This document shows, piece after piece, positions 7,543 to 14,649 of a DNA stretch of 44,212 bases (position 1 is its first letter; every line of letters starts with the position of its first letter). A program made the translations under genes and the position numbers. The notes below the pieces were generated by a model, which saw only the letters and a list, made by a program, of their open reading frames with translations, was not told the DNA's origin and did not search any database. Origin of the DNA: a virus; IMG/VR virus record IMGVR_UViG_3300035698_008040, positions 1 to 44,212 of that record, one strand, 5' to 3'.

Positions 7543-8175
7543 ATGAAAAAGGAAAAATATAACATTGGTGGAAATCGTTACCGCTTTGATAATATAAATA
7601 CAATTTTGAAAGGTTGGGTACTCCTGTATTCTAATGAAGATAACAGTATGTACGGAGCGTGGGCTAATCCAACGACACGTGAAACAATGACGTTTACTGA
7701 GGGTGATGTCTGCCATAAAACAAAAATGTCAAAAAGACAGTTTAAAGAAGATATCCAATCATGGGCTAAGTTTCACCGTAAGAATAAAAGTGCCTGTTAT
7801 GTGAATTGTTATGCAAATAAGGTAGCACAGAAGAAGTTTGTTGCTATGGATTTAGGACACTTAATAAAGAAAAGTTACTTTGACATAAGAGATAAGAAGT
7901 CTTTGAAAACTTCTGAATACATTGTAATAATAAACAAAAAGAAATTTGCCAAGCATACCAATATGGATATCGAAGACGTGGAAATCGACCACTTAATGAA
8001 AATAGGGGAAACAATTAAAGTAATGGGTAAGAACAAATTTTGCAAATATGGTCAGATTGTAGAAATGCGTTCTAACGGTGAAGCAAGTACAAGTACAGGA
8101 AATAAAACCGATTTGTCCTACCTGTCAATAGTTGGAAAGGAAAATGATTGTTGGCTGTTAGATGACATGTATTAA
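7543..8175 (+). CDS. hypothetical protein
   Basis: 210 residues. Beta-rich N-terminal part (about 1-50) with aromatic residues, then a basic middle (QKKFVAMDLGHLIKKSYFDI) and a C-terminal region with the MKIGETIKVMGKNKFCKYGQIVE pattern of a KOW-like turn. AAGGGGAAG precedes the ATG. No family recognised. Confidence 0.6.
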   Translation: MKKEKYNIGGNRYRFDNINTILKGWVLLYSNEDNSMYGAWANPTTRETMTFTEGDVCHKTKMSKRQFKEDIQSWAKFHRKNKSACYVNCYANKVAQKKFVAMDLGHLIKKSYFDIRDKKSLKTSEYIVIINKKKFAKHTNMDIEDVEIDHLMKIGETIKVMGKNKFCKYGQIVEMRSNGEASTSTGNKTDLSYLSIVGKENDCWLLDDMY

Positions 8176-8197
8176 AAACCAGTAAAGGAGACAAACA

Positions 8198-8743
8198 ATG
8201 AAAAACATGTTAGTTTTGATTATGTTGTGCTTTGTGTTTTTATGCAGAGCGGAAGAAAAGGTCGATGTTATAAATGAATTGTTAAGCATGAAAAAGGAAA
8301 TATCTATACTGAAATACAAAGTCCATCGACTTGAAACTGAAAAGCTTAAAATTGAAAAGCTTAAAGAAGTTGAAGAAAATAGTCTGAAAGTGGTAACAGT
8401 TGAGAGTCTAAAGTATAAAGCAGATGTCAAAAGACTCAATAAATTGATTAAGTTTGCAGACAATAAAGTAAAACACTATGAGTCGAAAGTCAGAAACGCA
8501 AAGTATATGATTGTAACCTTTGATCAATCAGACAGAAAGGGCTGGCGATATCGTAGTTCTGCAAAGGCAAGTCCGCTTAGAAATATGAAAGACCTGCCTA
8601 GAAAATGGAGTAAGCGAAAAATACAACTTGTTTATATATCAAAAAATGAAAAGAAAATGAAAGTTAAAAAAGAATATATGGAAATTGTAGCGGAAACAAA
8701 ACAAAATAAAAGGGATTTAGAAAGTCAACTGCGAGCATTGTAA
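8198..8743 (+). CDS. exported coiled-coil protein
   Basis: 181 residues. An N-terminal signal peptide is clear: MKNM, a hydrophobic core LVLIMLCFVFLC, then a likely cleavage point near CRAEE (about 17-20). The rest is a long, very basic coiled coil (residues about 20-95 and 140-181) around a short segment with GWRY. Export from an early-region gene suggests action in the cell envelope, for example superinfection exclusion or membrane remodelling, but that is inference. AAGGAGA precedes the ATG. The next promoter begins 6 bases after its stop. Confidence 0.65.
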   Translation: MKNMLVLIMLCFVFLCRAEEKVDVINELLSMKKEISILKYKVHRLETEKLKIEKLKEVEENSLKVVTVESLKYKADVKRLNKLIKFADNKVKHYESKVRNAKYMIVTFDQSDRKGWRYRSSAKASPLRNMKDLPRKWSKRKIQLVYISKNEKKMKVKKEYMEIVAETKQNKRDLESQLRAL

Positions 8744-8749
8744 GGTTTA

Positions 8750-8790
8750 TTGAACACAACCTTTACAGTTTGTTCACGGTAAGGTATATT
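8750..8790 (+). promoter_or_regulatory. promoter, TTGAAC-family
   Basis: TTGAAC, ACAACC, TTTACA (8762-8767), 17 bp, TATATT (8785-8790). Drives the run of genes from 8825 to 11130. Confidence 0.75.
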
Positions 8791-8824
8791 AACTTTACAA
8801 TAAACAGCAACAAGGGAAAATAAA

Positions 8825-9184
8825 ATGCTGATTAACGGAACATATAATACTGATACAGTCTACACAGCAGTATGGGATGGATTTGCTAGAGTCAGACTAC
8901 TTAAAGAAACTGATGTTGGAATACTTGTTGGTCGCTGTAAAGAAGATGGTGAACTGAAAAACGGTCAATATGATTTTACTTGTGTTCCTGGAGTTGATAA
9001 AATTCAGGAAGACGAAAACATGTTGCAATTCCACAAAGAAGACGATGATGATAATGCGCCAACAAAAGACGAACTAATTGCGTCTGCCGAAATGATAGCG
9101 GAAGCTAAAGCGTTTTGGAAGTCCGTGGAACGTTTCGGTAAAGTTAGAAACAGATGGACATACCAAAAAGTCAAGGAATATTAA
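8825..9184 (+). CDS. hypothetical protein
   Basis: 119 residues: a beta-rich N-terminal half (TVYTAVWDGFARVRLL), an acidic linker (KEDDDDNAP, about 71-79), then a helix ending in basic residues. First gene after the promoter at 8750-8790. Its stop is directly followed by the next ATG. Not recognised. Confidence 0.55.
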   Translation: MLINGTYNTDTVYTAVWDGFARVRLLKETDVGILVGRCKEDGELKNGQYDFTCVPGVDKIQEDENMLQFHKEDDDDNAPTKDELIASAEMIAEAKAFWKSVERFGKVRNRWTYQKVKEY

Positions 9185-9634
9185 ATGAATAAAACAATAA
9201 AGCCTAAAGTGACGAACCGACGTGTTGTTGAATTTATACATGAACACGGTCAACAACCTGGAGCATATTACCGCTGTATCCACACTGGACAGCTATATTT
9301 TCGTATGCAAATAACGCAAGGCGGTAAAGAAATCAACAGGTGGCATACTGCCACTAGAGATGGTGAGCCCAATTGTCCTATTAGAATAGGTCTTAAATTT
9401 TACAAACTACTTAAACGAAAAATTGTTAGGATATTTGAAGTGCAGGAAGTTACTGATAAAGTTACCAGTACAGGCAGTATAACTAGGAGTACAAAACCTA
9501 CTATACCAGAGGTGCTGTGTGAATTGGCTAGGCTTTTACCCTTAGTTAGTACCGCAAATGTGGCTAAACTTGCTCACATGGTGTCTTGTGAGCAGTCAAA
9601 TAGGCTTAGAACTAATAACTTTATTAAACCTTAA
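9185..9634 (+). CDS. hypothetical basic protein
   Basis: 149 residues, pI clearly basic. The N-terminal half is beta-like (PGAYYRCIHTGQLYFRMQI); the C-terminal helical part is rich in Leu/Ala (VLCELARLLPLVSTANVAKLAHMV). No catalytic motif seen. It starts directly after the previous stop, with AAGGAATAT before the ATG. Confidence 0.55.
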   Translation: MNKTIKPKVTNRRVVEFIHEHGQQPGAYYRCIHTGQLYFRMQITQGGKEINRWHTATRDGEPNCPIRIGLKFYKLLKRKIVRIFEVQEVTDKVTSTGSITRSTKPTIPEVLCELARLLPLVSTANVAKLAHMVSCEQSNRLRTNNFIKP

Positions 9635-9643
9635 GATATACAC

Positions 9644-10138
9644 ATGAAAAAGGGTGACAAATTCAATATGTTTACTGCAATTAATTTCTGCACGACCAAT
9701 AAGAACTGGAAACACTTTTGGTCGTTTAGATGTGAATGCGGTAAGAGAAGTATCAAAGATATTAGTCATGTGAAAAGCGGACACACAAAATCTTGTGGTT
9801 GTCTTAATGAGCCCATTGATATAACGGGAACAAGGTTTAATATGCTCACCGGTATGTGTTTTAATAGATATTATAAGAAAGTGCCTTACTGGTGGTTTAG
9901 ATGTGATTGTGGAAAACCAATAGTATTACATAAGAATAACGTGACAGCAGGAAATATAAAATCGTGTGGCTGTGCCGACAAGAGAAAGAAGAAAAGAAGT
10001 AAAAGTTTTTATGACAACATAGATGTGAAGAAGTTTGCAAAAGGTGAGCTCCATATAGTGTGTGCTCCACGTGGCACAGGTAAAACAAACTTTATGAAAA
10101 AGGTAAAAGTCGAATTTGAAAAGGAGCAACAAAAATGA
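9644..10138 (+). CDS. tandem CDCG/SCGC zinc-domain protein (AP2/HNH-endonuclease N-terminal type)
   Basis: 164 residues made of two similar zinc modules. Each begins with a KFNMFT/RFNMLT turn (7-11 and 64-69), then WSFRCECGK / WWFRCDCGK (27-34 and 83-91), then KSCGC (49-53 and 106-110). Ligand Cys are 30, 32, 51, 53 and 87, 89, 108, 110. This is the N-terminal domain usually found in phage AP2/HNH homing endonucleases, here without the nuclease. The C-terminus holds a Walker-A-like APRGTGKT (141-148) with no ATPase after it. GAGCTCCA lies at 10046-10053. Likely a DNA-binding remnant or a repurposed regulator. Confidence 0.65.
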   Translation: MKKGDKFNMFTAINFCTTNKNWKHFWSFRCECGKRSIKDISHVKSGHTKSCGCLNEPIDITGTRFNMLTGMCFNRYYKKVPYWWFRCDCGKPIVLHKNNVTAGNIKSCGCADKRKKKRSKSFYDNIDVKKFAKGELHIVCAPRGTGKTNFMKKVKVEFEKEQQK

Positions 10139-10431
10139 TTGATGGATATAAAAAACAAGACTTTGAAAGGTCGTGTGCAAATTGTAAGTTTCGTGCATGG
10201 TTGTATCTTAATAGTAAATATTCAATACATTGTACAAAAAACAATGTGAATAAACCAGTCGATAAGATTGGTGTATGTCCTAATCATGAACATAATACTT
10301 GCTTCACTTGCAGATATATAATATATGATGGCGGTTATTATTGGTGTGATAGATGTGAAGATAGGTCAATGGTTAGTACTGAAGATAAAGCCTGTAAAAA
10401 GTGGCGCAAGAAAAAGGAGTTATGTAAATAA
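10135..10431 (+). CDS. cysteine-rich zinc-binding-like protein
   Basis: 98 residues with many Cys: CANC (about 14-17), a Cys near 33, C near 48, CFTC (about 56-59), CDRC (about 71-74), and two near the C-terminus. The spacing suggests two small zinc clusters. It overlaps the previous gene by 4 bases (ATGA) and has AAGGAG before it. Function unknown. Confidence 0.55.
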   Translation: MIDGYKKQDFERSCANCKFRAWLYLNSKYSIHCTKNNVNKPVDKIGVCPNHEHNTCFTCRYIIYDGGYYWCDRCEDRSMVSTEDKACKKWRKKKELCK

Positions 10432-10637
10432 TGAAAGATAAAATCTTAATTATTATATTAATATTTTTAATCTGGTCTGCGACTGTTTGGTGGATTGGAT
10501 ATTATGTCGGGTATAAAGCCCAGATTGAGGAAAACATTAAATATAATGTAATGAATAAAAATGGTACATGGAAGCAAAAGTTTTGGTTAGCAAAAGATTT
10601 TGTTAAGCATTCCAATAAACAGCAGAGGAAAAAATAA
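10431..10637 (+). CDS. single-span membrane protein
   Basis: 68 residues. KDK, then a hydrophobic span of about 24 residues (ILIIILIFLIWSATVWWIGYYVG, about 5-27), then a basic soluble tail. Predicted N-in or N-anchor inner-membrane protein. It overlaps its neighbours by 1 base on both sides, so it is translated within the operon. No family recognised. Confidence 0.6.
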   Translation: MKDKILIIILIFLIWSATVWWIGYYVGYKAQIEENIKYNVMNKNGTWKQKFWLAKDFVKHSNKQQRKK

Positions 10638-10831
10638 TGTTAAAGATAATAGGCTTTCCAACATTTAAGAAAAACTGTACGCATTTAGACAAGTGTGAAA
10701 CAGACCAATGTAATCACAAAAAACACGGACATTATGATAGGCATTGTGACGAAAAAGGCTGTCCTGTGTGGAGAAAACTACAAAATAAATTCAGAACAAA
10801 CTTGACAGCAACAAGGGGAAGACAATGGTAA
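10637..10831 (+). CDS. Cys/His-rich small protein
   Basis: 64 residues. CTHLDKCETDQCNHKKHGHY (about 14-33) followed by HCDEKGC (about 36-42) supplies at least five Cys and five His, enough for two zinc sites. The start overlaps the upstream stop by 1 base and AGAGGAAA precedes it. The end overlaps the next gene. Confidence 0.55.
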   Translation: MLKIIGFPTFKKNCTHLDKCETDQCNHKKHGHYDRHCDEKGCPVWRKLQNKFRTNLTATRGRQW

Positions 10832-11130
10832 ACGAAAGGATTTTCATAACTTGTCCTGCATGTGGTGTTAGGTATGATATTACAGAAGACCATTCAAAAA
10901 CATGTGTACTTACAATATATCCAACAAGGGAACAAAAGACAATGGGAAACAAACATCTGTGTATGGTAACAGCTAGTATAGACTGGGAAGATGAAGACTT
11001 TAAATTTACAGCCGAAGTAAGTGAACGTAGAGAAGACTATGGAAATGGTTATATGCTCTACCAAAGCAATGTATGTATAACCGTGAATGCTGGTGACCGC
11101 ATATTAACAAAAGAGTCGAACAATGCCTAA
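10825..11130 (+). CDS. hypothetical protein with N-terminal zinc knuckle
   Basis: 101 residues. ITCPACGVRYDITEDHSKTC (about 8-27) supplies three Cys and one His in a zinc-knuckle spacing; the rest is beta-rich (CMVTASIDWEDEDFKFTAEV). AAGGGGAAG precedes the ATG. Last gene before the noncoding segment that starts at 11131. Confidence 0.55.
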   Translation: MVNERIFITCPACGVRYDITEDHSKTCVLTIYPTREQKTMGNKHLCMVTASIDWEDEDFKFTAEVSERREDYGNGYMLYQSNVCITVNAGDRILTKESNNA

Positions 11131-11136
11131 AGTAAA

Positions 11137-11176
11137 CCGAACGAGCGGTTGACAATAAAATCACAGGGTATATGTT
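11137..11176 (+). promoter_or_regulatory. promoter, TTGAAC-family
   Basis: CCGAAC, 6 bp, TTGACA (11149-11154), 16 bp, TATGTT (11171-11176). The transcript would start near 11183, yet only a terminator follows at 11251-11290. Confidence 0.65.
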
Positions 11177-11182
11177 AATACT

Positions 11183-11290
11183 ATAATAAAAAACAAAAGA
11201 CAAACAGTAGGATTGAAAATAAAGCAGTACATGAACTAGACCCCTTTGTAAAGAAGTGAGCATAAATAACAATATGTTTGCTTCTTTTTT
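11183..11290 (+). ncRNA. putative small noncoding RNA
   Basis: The stretch lies between a good promoter (11137-11176) and a clear intrinsic terminator (11251-11290) and holds no ORF longer than a few codons. The expected transcript is about 105-110 bases. No known RNA family recognised. It could instead be the leader or attenuator of a longer transcript. Confidence 0.35.
11251..11290 (+). terminator. intrinsic terminator
   Basis: A 14-bp stem with G-U wobbles between 11251-11264 and 11272-11285, directly followed by a T-run. The 3' arm itself ends in TTCTTTTTT. Confidence 0.65.
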
Positions 11291-11300
11291 ATGTATTTCT

Positions 11301-11402
11301 GTGAGCTCCATAAGTATCTGGCTGGATTTGAATTAGTACAGTACTTGGATTGATGGAGGGAGAATTTGGTTTTGTGAATCCCAGTATATAGATATTGAAT
11401 TC
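11301..11402 (+). repeat. GAGCTCC/GAATCCC noncoding element, copy 1
   Basis: GTGAGCTCCATAAGT at 11301, purine-rich GGAGGGAGAATTTGG near 11356, TTTGTGAATCCCAGTAT near 11372 (GAATCCC exactly 73 bases after GAGCTCC) and GATATTGAATTC at 11391. It begins 11 bases after a terminator. Closest match is copy 2 at 14477-14598. Confidence 0.6.
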
Positions 11403-11453
11403 GAAACAGTATAAAGCGTTCCTTAAACATTATATAGTAAACGGATTTAAAAC

Positions 11454-11482
11454 TTGCACTTATACTCAAGACAGCTTATATT
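11454..11482 (+). promoter_or_regulatory. promoter without the upstream element
   Basis: TTGCAC (11454-11459), 17 bp, TATATT (11477-11482), about 60 bases before the coding start at 11542. No TTGAAC-like box at -53. Confidence 0.6.
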
Positions 11483-11541
11483 ATATTAAAGGCAAAACAC
11501 TAGGTTGAGCCAAAGTAATAAAGAACAAAGGGTGAAAAGCA

Positions 11542-11666
11542 TGAGTTACTTAGCAATAGCGTTGATAGTAAGTTTTTTGGTGATGTGGTTTGTACCACAC
11601 CATAAGAAAGCTGAACTTCGCCACAGTCGAAAACCAATGACTATGAGTAAGGGGGTCTGGAAATGA
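11542..11666 (+). CDS. small membrane protein needing a -1 frameshift (or broken gene)
   Basis: From the ATG at 11542, MSYLAIALIVSFL is read and then a TGA follows at 11581. Just before it lies the heptamer T-TTT-TTG (11574-11580), a classic -1 slippery sequence. Slippage gives SFLVMWFVPHHKKAELRHS and continues to the TGA at 11664-11666, a 41-residue single-span membrane protein with a basic tail. A sensible protein on both sides of the slip argues for one gene. It could be programmed frameshifting, a T-run mutation or a sequence error. GGGTG precedes the ATG. Confidence 0.45.
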
Positions 11667-12001
11667 AAAAGCGTGAAGTATTAGTATACCACCGAAACAG
11701 ACTGGCTCCTTACCATGCACCAGTTCCGACAAAATTAGACTTAACTGATTTTCAATGTGTAGCAAAGTTAGAGTTTGACAGTGATATGTACACAGAGAAC
11801 CAAGCACTTAATCAAGCTTACTTGCTTACAAACAACATTGAAAAAAGTTGGCATAATTCGCAAAATAGCGATTTTACCGTGAAGCCGGTGATTGGTCAAC
11901 GTTCCACATCAATGGGTGATGTATTGGCTATGTCAAGCAGTGAGGGAATGACATTCCATTGTGTTGTTAGTATTGGATTTAATAAATTGGAGCTTGGATA
12001 A
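11663..12001 (+). CDS. hypothetical protein
   Basis: 112 residues, basic N-terminus (KKREVLVYHRNRLAPYH), mixed alpha/beta, a glycine/serine-rich strand near the end (MSSSEGMTFHCVVSIGFN). GGGGG precedes the ATG, which overlaps the end of the frameshifted gene by 4 bases. The end overlaps the next start by 1 base. Not recognised. Confidence 0.55.
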   Translation: MKKREVLVYHRNRLAPYHAPVPTKLDLTDFQCVAKLEFDSDMYTENQALNQAYLLTNNIEKSWHNSQNSDFTVKPVIGQRSTSMGDVLAMSSSEGMTFHCVVSIGFNKLELG

Positions 12002-12219
12002 TGTGTACAACAAAAGAATTATGGAAGCGTTCACGTGATATAGCAAGAAGTACAACCCAATATTGCAGACGATTAAACCTGCAAGTGGAAGACAAAGAAG
12101 AAGAACTCAAACTACTTAAGGAACGTGTGCGAGCAAGTCAAGACATAAGAAATACAAAAAGCAATAGAATAGTTGAAAAGATACATGAACAAATAATAGC
12201 ACAAATTGGGAAACTTTGA
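12001..12219 (+). CDS. small coiled-coil protein
   Basis: 72 residues, nearly all helix, heptad-like (LQVEDKEEELKLLKERVRAS) with basic ends. Single-base overlap with the preceding gene. TTGGAG lies before the start. No family recognised. Confidence 0.55.
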   Translation: MCTTKELWKRSRDIARSTTQYCRRLNLQVEDKEEELKLLKERVRASQDIRNTKSNRIVEKIHEQIIAQIGKL

Positions 12220-12243
12220 TTGGGAAGAACAGGGAGGTTAAAG

Positions 12244-12402
12244 TTGGCTAAGAACTATAAATTCACGTTTAGCTGTGGTGAAAGCATTAAGTTGGAGTTC
12301 GACACCGACCAAGAAGCTGTAGGCTATGTGTCAGAACTGGAAAGAAAAACTGGCGGTAGTGTGATGGAAGTTCGTGACCTAGATGGTGAATGTATCTACT
12401 AG
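12244..12402 (+). CDS. small hypothetical protein, TTG start
   Basis: The frame is open from a TTG at 12220, but a strong AGGGAGG at 12231-12237 points to the TTG at 12244, giving 52 residues (MAKNYKFTFSCGESIKLEF). Small beta/alpha protein with DTDQEAVGYVSELERKTGG in the middle. Last gene before the promoter at 12427. Confidence 0.5.
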   Translation: MAKNYKFTFSCGESIKLEFDTDQEAVGYVSELERKTGGSVMEVRDLDGECIY

Positions 12403-12426
12403 CTCCTTAAACTTTTAAAATAAGGC

Positions 12427-12455
12427 TTGTGTAAACAATCCTAAAGGCTTATATT
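12427..12455 (+). promoter_or_regulatory. promoter without the upstream element
   Basis: TTGTGT (12427-12432), 17 bp, TATATT (12450-12455), before the gene at 12514. The -35 is weak. Confidence 0.45.
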
Positions 12456-12513
12456 AAAGTATAGTAAGTAAGGTAAAGAAACTTAATGCAGGATAAACAA
12501 AGGGCGGTTTAAA

Positions 12514-12852
12514 ATGGGCACAAGAAGCTGGAACAGTAATACGAAAGGTAGCACGTTTGCGATGGTTAGCAATACTGCTAGAATGGACAGAGCTTTGAAT
12601 TGGTTGGGTTACAAAAAGTGTGAGTGTGGTCATGGAGTAATTGACGACCTGCTGAAAAAGCACAAAAAGTGTAACTTGGTGAAACAAATACTTGAATATG
12701 CTGGCAGGAAAGTGCTGATTATTAGCATGGTGCGGTATTACAAAGTGAAAGGTGGTAAAGTGAGTGCCTTTTACATGATACGATTTAATTGTGGTAGTAC
12801 GGTCTTGATTAACAGTGAAAACTTTTTAATAAGTGCGATGTCATTTGCATAG
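12514..12852 (+). CDS. hypothetical protein with Cys cluster
   Basis: 112 residues. Ser/Thr/Asn-rich N-terminus, then KKCECGHGVIDDLLKKHKKC (about 34-53) with three Cys and two His in possible zinc spacing, then a beta-rich half (VLIISMVRYYKVKGGKVSAF). AAAGGGCGG precedes the ATG. Not recognised. Confidence 0.55.
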   Translation: MGTRSWNSNTKGSTFAMVSNTARMDRALNWLGYKKCECGHGVIDDLLKKHKKCNLVKQILEYAGRKVLIISMVRYYKVKGGKVSAFYMIRFNCGSTVLINSENFLISAMSFA

Positions 12853-12862
12853 GGAGTAGGAT

Positions 12863-12973
12863 ATGAGTTGGTTATTAGACAGACCTGATATATTATTATT
12901 TGGAACCGGAACGGCAATAATATTTACTATGCACATGATAAATAAGTATAAAAGTCGGAGGAAGAAAAAATGA
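12863..12973 (+). CDS. 36-residue membrane micro-protein
   Basis: MSWLLDRPDILLFGTGTAII, then FTMHMINKYKSRRKKK. One hydrophobic span (about 10-24) with a strongly basic C-terminus, the layout of a small inner-membrane protein with the tail in the cytoplasm. GGGAGTAGG precedes the ATG. The stop overlaps the next ATG by 3 bases. Confidence 0.5.
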   Translation: MSWLLDRPDILLFGTGTAIIFTMHMINKYKSRRKKK

Positions 12974-13188
12974 CTAGAGCTGAACACATGGAATTTTGTA
13001 AGAAACGTGCGCTGGAATACATTAAGTATAATGACTTAGATGGAGCATTCCAGTCAATGATGTCAGATTTAATTAAGCATGACGAAACAAGAACACATCC
13101 GGGAATGATGATGGGAATGCAGTTGAAGATGGGTGGCATGTTGAATACATCAGCACAAATGAAGAAGTTTATAGAAGACTTCAATTAG
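12970..13188 (+). CDS. small Met-rich protein
   Basis: 72 residues. Helical, with a Met/Gly-rich stretch HPGMMMGMQLKMGGMLN (about 43-59). CGGAGGAAG precedes the ATG. Last gene before the terminator at 13203. No function recognised. Confidence 0.55.
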   Translation: MTRAEHMEFCKKRALEYIKYNDLDGAFQSMMSDLIKHDETRTHPGMMMGMQLKMGGMLNTSAQMKKFIEDFN

Positions 13189-13202
13189 ATTAACCCCTTT
13201 GG

Positions 13203-13248
13203 AGCTATCAGGATTTGACAATAAGGTTGAGTCTTGATAGCTTTTTTA
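13203..13248 (+). terminator. intrinsic terminator
   Basis: AGCTATCA (13203-13210) pairs with TGATAGCT (13235-13242), extended to about 12 bp by wobble pairs, and is followed by TTTTTT. Confidence 0.75.
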
Positions 13249-13259
13249 ATACAAACATT

Positions 13260-13345
13260 GTGAGCTCCATTAAGTAGAACAGAAAAATACAGTAAGTGTG
13301 ATATAGAAATTGACAATGGCGTAATTTGATTTATTGAATCTACAG
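13260..13345 (+). repeat. GAGCTCC/GAATCCC noncoding element, copy 3
   Basis: GTGAGCTCCATTAAGTAG at 13260-13277, beginning 12 bases after a terminator. The second box has decayed to GAATCTACAGTAT at 13336, 74 bases after GAGCTCC, and a GATT-AATC hairpin is retained. The TTGACA promoter at 13368 follows. Confidence 0.55.
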
Positions 13346-13355
13346 TATAGGTAAA

Positions 13356-13396
13356 ATGAATAAGTGTTTGACAATAAAATCACGTAGGTGTATATT
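13356..13396 (+). promoter_or_regulatory. strong promoter, TTGAAC-family
   Basis: ATGAAT, 6 bp, TTGACA (13368-13373), 17 bp, TATATT (13391-13396). The spacer begins ATAAAATCAC exactly like that of the promoter at 11149, so the two are related copies. Confidence 0.7.
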
Positions 13397-13429
13397 ATAT
13401 TATAAACAACAAATAAAGGGAGTAAGATA

Positions 13430-13660
13430 ATGAGTGTAAACATGGTACAGATATCTATTGCCACTAAAAAACGTAAGTTGATTGCAACAGCTAAAAAGAA
13501 AGGACTGTGGGAAAACTTCGGACAGAATGAAGTACGGAAATTGCAAGATGTCTATGTAGATATTAGTAGTTATACTGACGAAATGAATAAAATAAGGGAA
13601 TGTATATCACAATTTAATAATTGGTGTATGAATTTTGATTTAAGTCAACTAAAGGAATAG
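13430..13660 (+). CDS. small helical protein
   Basis: 76 residues, helical, basic first half (ATKKRKLIATAKKKGLWENF), Cys near 61 and 68. First gene after the strong promoter at 13356. AAAGGGAG precedes the start. Not recognised. Confidence 0.55.
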   Translation: MSVNMVQISIATKKRKLIATAKKKGLWENFGQNEVRKLQDVYVDISSYTDEMNKIRECISQFNNWCMNFDLSQLKE

Positions 13661-13663
13661 GAT

Positions 13664-13807
13664 ATGATTTGTTATAGATGTGAAATGGTTGGTGTAAATC
13701 CAAATGACATGAAAGAATTGTCAAAAGATGAGTGGTTGGGAATGTGCGTTGATTGTATGATATTAAGTTGTTTGGGTAGTGTACTCACGGTCGTGGTCAC
13801 AGAGTAG
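13664..13807 (+). CDS. 47-residue zinc-knuckle protein
   Basis: MICYRCEMVGVNPNDMKELS, then CVDCMILSCLG. CxxC at residues 3-6 and CxxC at about 28-31 form a minimal zinc ribbon; a short hydrophobic tail follows. AAGGAATAGG precedes the ATG, 3 bases after the previous stop. Last gene before the 1.3-kb gene-free block. Confidence 0.5.
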   Translation: MICYRCEMVGVNPNDMKELSKDEWLGMCVDCMILSCLGSVLTVVVTE

Positions 13808-14312
13808 AAAAGAATCTTCTGAATGAGTAGGTCTAGGCTAGAGGAAATAGTAGTATTGGAGTCGAGTAAAAAACTGCGTTAAAGAAGAGAAGTATAGAAG
13901 AAGATAGTGTAATCCCTACAGAGATTCCTATAAAGGTAAGGAAAGGTAAGGAAGTAATAGGGTAAAATCTAGGCAGGGGTAGGGGGGAGTTGATTACCAA
14001 TTTCTCCATCACCAAATAACATAACATCATTTTTTAAGAAAGATGTTTTATTGTTCTAATCTCGAGGGCTAGAACGATGAACCAGAACAAACAACTCGAC
14101 TCCACCAGGAACTGATTGAGCCACCTTTTGACCGCTTAAATGACTCGTTCACGACGTGAATATGAGCCTTTATTACCACAATCTTTCATCAAAAAGAACT
14201 GAAAAAGAGACTGATTTCAAGCAAAAACCCTGATTAATTGAGATAAAGTGAGGAAAAACAGTGAATTCCACTCATAAACTGTGAATTCATACTCAACTCC
14301 TGAGGGGAAACG

Positions 14313-14332
14313 TGATATGGAATTCTATATCA
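14313..14332. other. 20-base dyad (operator-like)
   Basis: TGATATGGAATTCTATATCA is symmetric around GAATTC except for one G/T position. No gene overlaps it. A dimeric DNA-binding protein is the obvious reader; none can be assigned. Confidence 0.45.
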
Positions 14333-14476
14333 AACAGAGCACGTCCTTATATGGCTAGGTGCGGTAATATTCTTGCCTTTTGAGGGTAACACAGTTCACT
14401 CCTTATTTGCTTTGTTTGACTCATATTTCGCATTACGTAATTTTATCTAAATAAGAGCGTTTTTAGTCAAAATTTG

Positions 14477-14598
14477 CTGAGCTCCATTAAATAGGACATG
14501 AAGTCTGATTTACACGAGTTCCGTCTCACTGGGAGAGGATTTTTGTTTACTGAATCCCAATACCATGAGTGAACACACGTCAATATGATACTGAATTC
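14477..14598 (+). repeat. GAGCTCC/GAATCCC noncoding element, copy 2
   Basis: CTGAGCTCCATTAAATAG at 14477, GGGAGAGGATTTTTG at 14531, CTGAATCCCAATA from 14550 (73 bases after GAGCTCC), then GATACTGAATTC at 14587. GGATT and AATCC around the second box can pair. A TTTGACT/AGTCAAA inverted repeat (14415-14471) precedes it. Confidence 0.6.
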
Positions 14599-14649
14599 AA
14601 AGAATTGAACATGAACTCATAAATGAGTGAGTCTTTTATTGTTAATTCC

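Larger units (their letters stand above)
11131..11541 (+). other. noncoding segment with two promoters, a terminator and element copy 1
   Basis: No convincing gene. In order it holds a TTGACA promoter (11137-11176), a possible approximately 108-base RNA ending in a terminator (11251-11290), copy 1 of the GAGCTCC/GAATCCC element (11301-11402) and a second promoter (11454-11482) that serves the genes from 11542. Confidence 0.6.

Noticed and set aside
3691-9812. GAGCCCA words (3694, 9364, 9805) as further copies of GAGCTCCA
   Set aside because: They differ in the core and are only three; they were not counted in the enrichment.
10046-10138. P-loop ATPase gene start
   Set aside because: Only the Walker-A-like segment is present before the stop and no ATPase body follows in any frame.
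13833-14030. 65-codon minus-strand frame in the gene-free block
   Set aside because: Hydrophobic, low-complexity product from a purine-rich stretch, no ribosome binding site, wrong direction for the region.
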